The notes beneath the pieces were generated by a model that made no database searches, was not told the DNA's origin, and saw only the letters and a program-made list of their open reading frames with translations. From NCBI GenBank assembly GCA_030607235.1, contig JAUWEX010000014.1, positions 1 to 12,288 on the forward strand: a stretch of 12,288 nucleotides of DNA. The letters run 5' to 3'. Below are positions 7,271-12,288 of the stretch, piece after piece. This DNA is from Planctomycetota bacterium. GTDB taxonomy: Bacteria > Planctomycetota > B129-G9. The number at the start of each line of letters is the position of its first letter. Position 1 is the stretch's first letter. A program made the position numbers and the translations under genes.

Positions 7271-7286
7271 CCGGAGGATTTTCGTG

Positions 7287-8528
7287 ATGGAATTATCTGT
7301 CAAGCCGTTCGTTGCGGCGCTGGCGGTGATGCTGACGCTGATCGCCGGAGGTTGCGGTGGTGGCAAGCCTATTTCCGAAAGGGAATTTTCCTTTCCGCAG
7401 CCCGACCGCAGCAAATACGCCGATGGCCTTTACGCCGAGTTTTATACCAACAAGGGCGTGATTGTCTGCAAGTTGGAATTTGAAAAGGCCCCGTTGACCG
7501 TAACGAATTTCGTCGGCCTCGCCGAGGGAACTAAGGATTCCAACAAGCGCGGAAAGCCGTTTTATGATGGCATGATTTTCCACCGCGTCATGCCTAATTT
7601 TATGATTCAAGGTGGTTGTCCCGAAGGCAGGGGAAGTGGAGGTCCGGGTTATGGATTTCACGATGAACTTAATCCTGATTTGAGACATAGCGGGCCGGGC
7701 ATTCTCTCAATGGCCAATTCCGGTGTAGACACCAATGGCAGTCAGTTTTTCATAACGCACAAGGCAACTTCGCATCTGGATAACAAGCACTCAGTTTTCG
7801 GTCATGTTACGATAGGCATGGATGTTGTCAATCGGATTGTCAAGGGTGATGTAATCGAGAAGGTGGAAATCGTCCGAAAGGGCGCGAAGGCCCAGGCCTT
7901 CAAGGTCGATCAGGCCTCTTTTGTGCGCCTTGAAAAGGATTTGGTGGAAAGGTGCAGAAGGGAGATCCTGAGTCGTAACGGTTTATATGCTAAGATAGAC
8001 ACTACACAGGGGCTGATAATTTGCAGACTCGAATTTGAAAAAGCTCCGTTGACGGTAACCAACTTTGTCGGCCTCGCCGAGGGTACGATAAAGTCGAACA
8101 AAAACGGCAAGCCGTTTTACGACGACATGCCTTTTTACAAGGTCATAGACGGCGTGGCGATTATGAGTGGCTGTCCGGATGGTACCGGAAAAGGAGGGCC
8201 GGGATATACCTTTGGGGATGAGCGCCATCCTGAATTACGGCATTGGGGACCAGGGGTTCTAATGACGCAAAACGATGCTCCCAATAAAAACGGCAGCCGA
8301 TTTTGGATAGTGCGCGATATTAACGAAGAGAACAAAAGATACTTTGAGAGATACCCCGTATTTGGTTGTGTTGAAATTGGAATGTGGTCATTTTACAAGA
8401 TCAGAAAAACCGACAAGATCAAGAAGGTTACCATCGTCCGCGTCGGCGAAAAAGCCCTGGCCTTCAAGGCCGACCAGGCATCCTTCGACGAACTTGCGAA
8501 ACGAGCCAAAGAGAAGCAGGGTAGATAA
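7287..8528 (+). CDS. Tandem cyclophilin lipoprotein, second domain degenerate
   Basis: Probable exported folding factor, 413 aa. A signal peptide (residues 1-22) ends at AGGC with Cys23, a lipobox-like site lacking the usual Leu/Val/Ile at -3, so lipidation is likely but not certain. Cyclophilin domain 1 spans about 45-206 and keeps Arg100, Phe105, Met106, Gln108, Gln153, Phe155 and His168; CypA's Trp121 is His163. Domain 2 spans about 232-395 and keeps the fold signature ([20 protein letters not shown]) but not the catalytic pocket: Lys285 for Arg, Val290 for Phe, Ala291 for Met, Met293 for Gln, Arg338 for Gln, Trp340 for Phe, Tyr356 for His. It may bind substrates or be decaying. GGAGG (7273-7277) serves either GTG 7284 or ATG 7287; I chose the ATG. 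Codons in the second half are visibly more AT-rich than in the neighbouring genes. Confidence 0.9.
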   Translation: MELSVKPFVAALAVMLTLIAGGCGGGKPISEREFSFPQPDRSKYADGLYAEFYTNKGVIVCKLEFEKAPLTVTNFVGLAEGTKDSNKRGKPFYDGMIFHRVMPNFMIQGGCPEGRGSGGPGYGFHDELNPDLRHSGPGILSMANSGVDTNGSQFFITHKATSHLDNKHSVFGHVTIGMDVVNRIVKGDVIEKVEIVRKGAKAQAFKVDQASFVRLEKDLVERCRREILSRNGLYAKIDTTQGLIICRLEFEKAPLTVTNFVGLAEGTIKSNKNGKPFYDDMPFYKVIDGVAIMSGCPDGTGKGGPGYTFGDERHPELRHWGPGVLMTQNDAPNKNGSRFWIVRDINEENKRYFERYPVFGCVEIGMWSFYKIRKTDKIKKVTIVRVGEKALAFKADQASFDELAKRAKEKQGR

Positions 8529-8547
8529 CGGGGCAAACAACACGATT

Positions 8548-10842
8548 ATGAACGAAAAACACCTCCTCAAGATCGCCGAAGAACTCGGCGTAAAACTCAA
8601 ACAAATCGTCGATACCGCTGATTTGCTGGGCGAGGGCGCGACCGTGCCCTTCATCGCTCGCTATCGCAAGGAGACCACCGGTTCGCTGGACGAGGTCGCC
8701 ATTACCGCGATACGCGACCGCCTGGCGCAGTTGGAGGAACTCGACAAGCGCCGCGAGGCGATTCTCAAATCGCTCGAAGAACGCGAACTCCTGACCGACG
8801 AACTCGGCGAAAAAATCGCCCGGGCTGAAACTCTTGCCGAACTCGAAGACATCTACCTGCCGTTCCGGCCCAAACGTCGCACACGCGCGACGGTGGCCAG
8901 GGAGAAGGGTCTCGAGCCTCTGGCCGATGCGATCTTCGCCGCGCAGGCCGATACCGCGTTCGATCCTGTCGCGGCCGCCGCGGATTACGTCGACGCGGAG
9001 AAGGGCGTTGAATCCGCCGAGGACGCGCTTCAGGGCGCGCGCGATATCATCGCCGAGCGAGTCAACGAGGACCAGGCCGCCCGCGAAAAGATACGCGCCC
9101 TGTTTGCCTCAAAGGGCGAGGTTGTCTCGAAGGTCGTTAAGGGCAAGGAAGAGGAAGGCGCGAAGTTCAAGGATTATTTCGAGTGGAGTGAGTCGGTGGC
9201 GAGCGTGCCTTCGCACCGGATGCTCGCGATGCGGCGCGGCGAAAACGAGCAGGCGTTGACGCTGCGGATTTTGCCGCCGGAAGAGGGAGCGGTCGCGATT
9301 CTCGAGGGACTGTTCGTAACCGGCCGGACCGCCGCCGCTGAACAGGTCAGGCTGGCGGTGCATGACTGCTACAAGCGGCTGTTGTCGCTGTCGATGGAGA
9401 CCGAAATTCGGATGGAATCCAAGAAGCGCGCCGACGAAGAGGCGATTCGCGTCTTTGGGCAGAACCTGCGCGAGTTGTTGCTGGCTCCGCCTTTGGGCCG
9501 GAAGGTCGTGATGGCCGTCGACCCGGGTTTCAGGACCGGTTGCAAGGTGGTCTGTCTCGATCCGCAGAGCAAACTGCTGCACCACGATGTGATCTTCCCG
9601 AACCAGTCCGAAAAGCGCAACGAAGAAGCGGCGCTCACGGTCAAGGCGTATTGCGAGAAATTCAAAATCGAGGCCATCGCCATCGGCAACGGCACCGCCG
9701 GCCGCGAGACGGAATCGTTCGTGCGCGGGCTGGGTCTGCCGTCGGCGATACAGGTGTTAATGGTCAACGAAAGCGGCGCGTCGATTTATTCCGCCTCCGA
9801 AGTCGCGCGCGAAGAGTTCCCCGACCACGACGTAACCGTTCGCGGTGCGGTTTCCATCGGTCGGCGGCTGATGGATCCGCTGGCGGAACTCGTCAAGATC
9901 GACCCGAAGTCAATCGGCGTGGGCCAGTACCAGCACGACGTGGATCAGGCGATGCTCAAGCACTCGCTCGACGACGGCGTGATGTCGTGCGTCAACAGCG
10001 TCGGCGTCGAGGTCAACACCGCCAGCAAGCAGTTGCTGACCTACGTGTCGGGGCTGGGGCCGCAGTTGGCGGCCAACGTCGTGGCGCATCGCGATGAGAA
10101 CGGCCCGTTCAAATCCCGCACAGCGCTCAAGAAGGTCAAGCGGCTCGGCCCGAAGGCGTTTGAACAGGCGGGGGGTTTTTTGCGGGTTCGTGACGCGAAA
10201 AACCCGCTCGACAAGAGCGCGGTGCATCCCGAGTCGTATCACATCGTCGATAAAATGGCGGCCGATTTGGGCTGCACGGTCGACGACTTGATGAACGATG
10301 AGACGCTGCGAAAGCGAATCGACTTGCAGAAATACGTCGACGAGAAAATCGGCCTGCCGACGCTGAACGATATCATGGATGAACTCGCAAAGCCGGGCCG
10401 CGACCCGCGCAAAAAATTTGAGGCCTTCAAATTCACCGACGGTGTGGAAAAAATCGGCGACCTGGAGGTCGGCATGAAACTGCCCGGCATCGTAACCAAC
10501 GTTACGGCCTTTGGCGCGTTCGTCGACATCGGCGTACACCAGGACGGTTTGGTTCACGTGAGCCAGATGGCCGATCGTTTCGTCAAAGACCCCGCCGAGG
10601 TCGTCAAGGTGCAACAGAAGGTGGATGTTACGGTCCTGGAGATCGACACTGCGCGAAATCGCATCGCGCTGTCGATGAAGAGCGGCGCGGCCGCTCCAGG
10701 CAAATCCGGCGCGAAGAAATCCGGCGCGAAGTCCGGCGGCGGGGGGCGCAAGCCTTCCGGCGGAAAGAAACCCCGGAACGTAGCGGGCGACAACCGGCCC
10801 AAAAAACCGAACTGGTTCGAGCAGGCGAAGCAGCGCAAATAG
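8548..10842 (+). CDS. tex: Tex-family RNA-binding transcription accessory protein
   Basis: Conserved cytoplasmic nucleic-acid-binding protein, 764 aa, normal for Tex. The N-terminal helical region includes VPFIARYRKETTGSLDE and LEDIYLPFRPKRRTRA. A YqgF/RNase H-like domain starts near 321 (VMAVDPGFRTG). The helix-hairpin-helix region spans about 489-551 (NTASKQLLTYVSGLGPQLA, then ALKKVKRLGPKAFEQAGGFL). An S1 domain covers 642-711 (GIVTNVTAFGAFVDIGVHQD, LVHVSQM). The last 50 residues are a Gly/Ser/Lys-rich basic tail ending WFEQAKQRK, which may add RNA contacts. The frame is open to 8344, but conserved sequence begins at the ATG 8548. That ATG has no good Shine-Dalgarno, the nearest G-run being 14 nt away, so it may depend on coupling to the lipoprotein gene ending 19 nt upstream. 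Tex in other bacteria affects transcription and RNA turnover; the exact activity here is inferred from family. Confidence 0.96.
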   Translation: MNEKHLLKIAEELGVKLKQIVDTADLLGEGATVPFIARYRKETTGSLDEVAITAIRDRLAQLEELDKRREAILKSLEERELLTDELGEKIARAETLAELEDIYLPFRPKRRTRATVAREKGLEPLADAIFAAQADTAFDPVAAAADYVDAEKGVESAEDALQGARDIIAERVNEDQAAREKIRALFASKGEVVSKVVKGKEEEGAKFKDYFEWSESVASVPSHRMLAMRRGENEQALTLRILPPEEGAVAILEGLFVTGRTAAAEQVRLAVHDCYKRLLSLSMETEIRMESKKRADEEAIRVFGQNLRELLLAPPLGRKVVMAVDPGFRTGCKVVCLDPQSKLLHHDVIFPNQSEKRNEEAALTVKAYCEKFKIEAIAIGNGTAGRETESFVRGLGLPSAIQVLMVNESGASIYSASEVAREEFPDHDVTVRGAVSIGRRLMDPLAELVKIDPKSIGVGQYQHDVDQAMLKHSLDDGVMSCVNSVGVEVNTASKQLLTYVSGLGPQLAANVVAHRDENGPFKSRTALKKVKRLGPKAFEQAGGFLRVRDAKNPLDKSAVHPESYHIVDKMAADLGCTVDDLMNDETLRKRIDLQKYVDEKIGLPTLNDIMDELAKPGRDPRKKFEAFKFTDGVEKIGDLEVGMKLPGIVTNVTAFGAFVDIGVHQDGLVHVSQMADRFVKDPAEVVKVQQKVDVTVLEIDTARNRIALSMKSGAAAPGKSGAKKSGAKSGGGGRKPSGGKKPRNVAGDNRPKKPNWFEQAKQRK

Positions 10843-10864
10843 ATTCGCCGCGCATCATAACCCC

Positions 10865-10892
10865 TTGACACCGTTTCGGTTCTTTGTATAAT
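10865..10892 (+). promoter_or_regulatory. Consensus sigma-70 promoter upstream of SPOR-like membrane protein gene
   Basis: Perfect TTGACA (10865-10870) and perfect TATAAT (10887-10892) are separated by 16 nt. Transcription should start near 10899, leaving a leader of about 60 nt before the GTG at 10960. This marks the last two genes as a unit separate from tex. The leader contains a weak CTCGC/GCGAG hairpin (10911-10931). Confidence 0.85.
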
Positions 10893-10959
10893 GGCCCGCT
10901 TGATTATTGCCTCGCGGGGATAGTCTGCGAGTTGTGCGGGATCGGAAGCAGGGGGGCTT

Positions 10960-11628
10960 GTGGAAAACGAAAAAGATACTTCGCCGTTGTTCGACCTGAT
11001 CAAGTCCGGCAAGGACGAGAAAAAGACCGAAAGCGACGGCGTAACCGATTTCGGCGCGCAGCCCGTCGATACGGCGGAAGAGCCTGCGATTCCGGCTCCC
11101 GAGGTCGTCGGCGACGGGCCACAGACGCGGATGCAGTCGATGCTGGGCGCGCGCAACAAGGGCCTGACGATGAGGTACGATACGGCGATGCTGATTTTGC
11201 TCGCGCTGGTCGGTCTCGTCGTAATCGCTTATCTCTGGGGCCATTACGCCGGAAGGCGGCTGGGTTTGATCGAGGGCCGGAGCATTGCGGTCGAGGCCCG
11301 CGAGCCTTCGGGCGGTGAAAATGCGAACGACGGCGCGTCGGGCGAGTCGGGTTTGCAAATTCCCGCCGACGACGGCGCGATCGAACGGCCTTATTACATG
11401 TTGCAGATATACGAAGCCGGGCCTTCTAATCGCGTGAAATGCGAAGAGATAAAAAGGGAGATCGAAGGGAAATTCTTCGTCGAGATATTGGAGTCCAGGC
11501 AGGGCGGCGGAAACTGGCGTCTTTTGGTCGGCCGCTTCAAGGACAAAAACAGCGAGCAGGCAAAACGCTTCAAGGCGTATTTCGAGAAGAAGTACCCCGA
11601 GTGTCTGTTTATAAAAAGAACACCGTGA
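10960..11628 (+). CDS. Single-pass membrane protein with SPOR-like C-terminal domain
   Basis: Not recognised as a named protein. The 222 aa begin with an acidic, Pro-rich, probably disordered N-terminus (1-70). One transmembrane segment follows at about 75-94 (MLILLALVGLVVIAYLW), then a low-complexity Gly/Ser/Asp linker (115-140). A compact C-terminal domain spans about 144-221: YYMLQIYEAG, a helix around CEEIKREIEGKF, LLVGRFKDK, then a second helix and LFIKR. The strand-helix-strand repeat with YxLQI and VGRF resembles SPOR domains, which bind peptidoglycan denuded of stem peptides, often at division sites. The match is by eye only. The GTG at 10960 has an AGGGGGG Shine-Dalgarno just upstream. 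It is co-transcribed with the DUF89 gene 10 nt downstream, though no functional link is obvious. Confidence 0.8.
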   Translation: MENEKDTSPLFDLIKSGKDEKKTESDGVTDFGAQPVDTAEEPAIPAPEVVGDGPQTRMQSMLGARNKGLTMRYDTAMLILLALVGLVVIAYLWGHYAGRRLGLIEGRSIAVEAREPSGGENANDGASGESGLQIPADDGAIERPYYMLQIYEAGPSNRVKCEEIKREIEGKFFVEILESRQGGGNWRLLVGRFKDKNSEQAKRFKAYFEKKYPECLFIKRTP

Positions 11629-11629
11629 C

Positions 11630-11633
11630 GAGG
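11630..11633 (+). promoter_or_regulatory. Ribosome binding site deciding the TTG start of the DUF89 gene
   Basis: GAGG stands 5 nt before the TTG at 11639. An in-frame stop at 11612-11614 and the absence of ATG or GTG between them leave this TTG as the only start that keeps the conserved CxxC. Confidence 0.65.
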
Positions 11634-11638
11634 CATTA

Positions 11639-12288
11639 TTGAAAGTAAGTTCCGAATGCGTGCCCTGCCTGATGCGGCAGGTTTTGAGTACGGCCCGGAT
11701 CGCCGGCAGGGACGAAGACGCCCGCCGCGCGATGATGATAGAGGGCCTCAAGGCGATGGCATGCCTTGATCTTGACCGCAGCCCCGGTGAAGTGTGCTTC
11801 GATATGCTGACGCCTGTCTACGCGATGCTTGGCGAGAGCGATCCGTATCGCGAGGTAAAGGCCCGGCAGAATAAACTGGCGATGTCGTGCCTCGAAGCGC
11901 TGGAGGACAGGGTCGACGCGGCGGACGATCCGATGCTGTTCGCGCTGAAACTCGCGGCGGCGGGCAACGTCGTCGACAGCGGCATTCGTGGCGGGTTCGA
12001 TCTCGACGCGACGCTGAAGCGTGTGCTCGAGCGGCCGTTTGCGGTAAACGATTACGATAAGTTTTGCGAAAAACTCGCCGCGGCCAACAACGTGATGTAC
12101 ATCGTCGACAACGCCGGTGAGATCGTGTTCGACCGGCTGGTGCTGGAGCGAATACGGGGCGTCGAACTGACCTGCGTCGTGCGTTACAGCCCGATGCTCA
12201 ACGACGCGATGCTCGAAGATGCCCAAATGCTTGGGCTGGACAAGATCGCCCGGATTATCGATCCCGGCATAGGCACGCTGGGGATACC
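11639..12288 (+). CDS. DUF89/ARMT1-like metal-dependent phosphatase, 3' part cut by window edge
   Basis: N-terminal 216 residues of a DUF89 (ARMT1-like) protein; the frame is open to the window end. The start is a TTG, forced by an in-frame stop at 11612. The protein begins with a CxxC pair (Cys7, Cys10) in ECVPCLMRQ, typical of the short prokaryotic branch. The helical N-terminal region includes DPYREVKARQNKLAM and LAAAGNVVDSG. The metal-site motif DNAGE lies at 157-161 (IVDNAGEIVFDRLVLE), followed by VVRYSPMLNDAMLEDA. Family members hydrolyse phosphate esters of sugars and damaged metabolites with a divalent metal ion, usually Co, Ni, Mn or Mg. The later metal-binding Asp lies beyond the window. 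It sits 10 nt after the SPOR-like gene and is probably co-transcribed from the promoter at 10865. The family call is strong; the substrate is unknown. Confidence 0.9.
   Translation, partial: MKVSSECVPCLMRQVLSTARIAGRDEDARRAMMIEGLKAMACLDLDRSPGEVCFDMLTPVYAMLGESDPYREVKARQNKLAMSCLEALEDRVDAADDPMLFALKLAAAGNVVDSGIRGGFDLDATLKRVLERPFAVNDYDKFCEKLAAANNVMYIVDNAGEIVFDRLVLERIRGVELTCVVRYSPMLNDAMLEDAQMLGLDKIARIIDPGIGTLGI

Noticed and set aside
7167..7286. Upstream extension of the tandem cyclophilin frame into the first cyclophilin gene
   Set aside because: The extension is out-of-frame translation of the preceding gene (Arg/Ser-rich) and would hide the signal peptide. GGAGG at 7273-7277 points to a start at 7284 or 7287.
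10911..10931. Leader hairpin as a riboswitch or attenuator
   Set aside because: The stem is only 5 bp with an 11-nt loop and no T-tract or known riboswitch motif follows.
11636..12226. Minus-strand open frame of 196 codons opposite the DUF89 gene
   Set aside because: His/Arg/Val-rich shadow of the DUF89 frame. The plus strand shows CxxC and DNAGE motifs in one continuous frame.

Overview
The window is GC-rich bacterial DNA with tightly packed genes, Shine-Dalgarno sites and sigma-70-like promoters. Six of the eleven genes use GTG or TTG starts (six GTG/TTG, five ATG). Lipoprotein signals, an outer-membrane efflux channel and a periplasmic adaptor show a Gram-negative-type (diderm) envelope. 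An uncultivated lineage of the Planctomycetes/PVC type would fit, but nothing in the window fixes the phylum, so this is a low-confidence guess. No rRNA, tRNA, CRISPR, transposase or phage gene was seen.

Layout. (1) 1-2652, minus strand: a MarR-type regulator, an outer-membrane efflux lipoprotein (TolC/OprM type) and a membrane fusion protein cut by the window edge. They overlap by 4 and 17 nt and share one strong promoter at 2690-2718. The pump itself probably lies beyond position 1. (2) 2854-4694, plus strand: a zinc medium-chain dehydrogenase and an LsrF-like class I aldolase/thiolase, 17 nt apart. (3) 4773-6553, minus strand: the two halves of a split transketolase, 17 nt apart, converging on pair (2), with a strong hairpin terminator between. 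Regions 2 and 3 look like one carbohydrate-phosphate module of four genes. (4) 6776-10842, plus strand: a cytoplasmic cyclophilin, a lipoprotein with two cyclophilin domains (the second with its active site erased) and the RNA-binding protein Tex, with gaps of 16 and 19 nt. (5) 10865-12288, plus strand: a perfect-hexamer promoter, a single-pass membrane protein with a SPOR-like C-terminal domain and, 10 nt later, a DUF89/ARMT1-like metal-dependent phosphatase that runs off the window.

How they work together. Region 1 is a regulated export system. Regions 2 and 3 could oxidise a polyol or sugar derivative, cleave a phosphorylated ketose or diketone and move two-carbon units, but the substrate cannot be read from sequence. 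Region 4 combines protein folding inside and outside the cytoplasmic membrane with a housekeeping RNA-binding factor. Region 5 pairs an envelope protein with a probable metabolite-damage phosphatase. The most unusual points are the pseudo-enzymatic second cyclophilin domain and the dehydrogenase/LsrF-like/split-transketolase module, which has no other autoinducer-2 genes visible.
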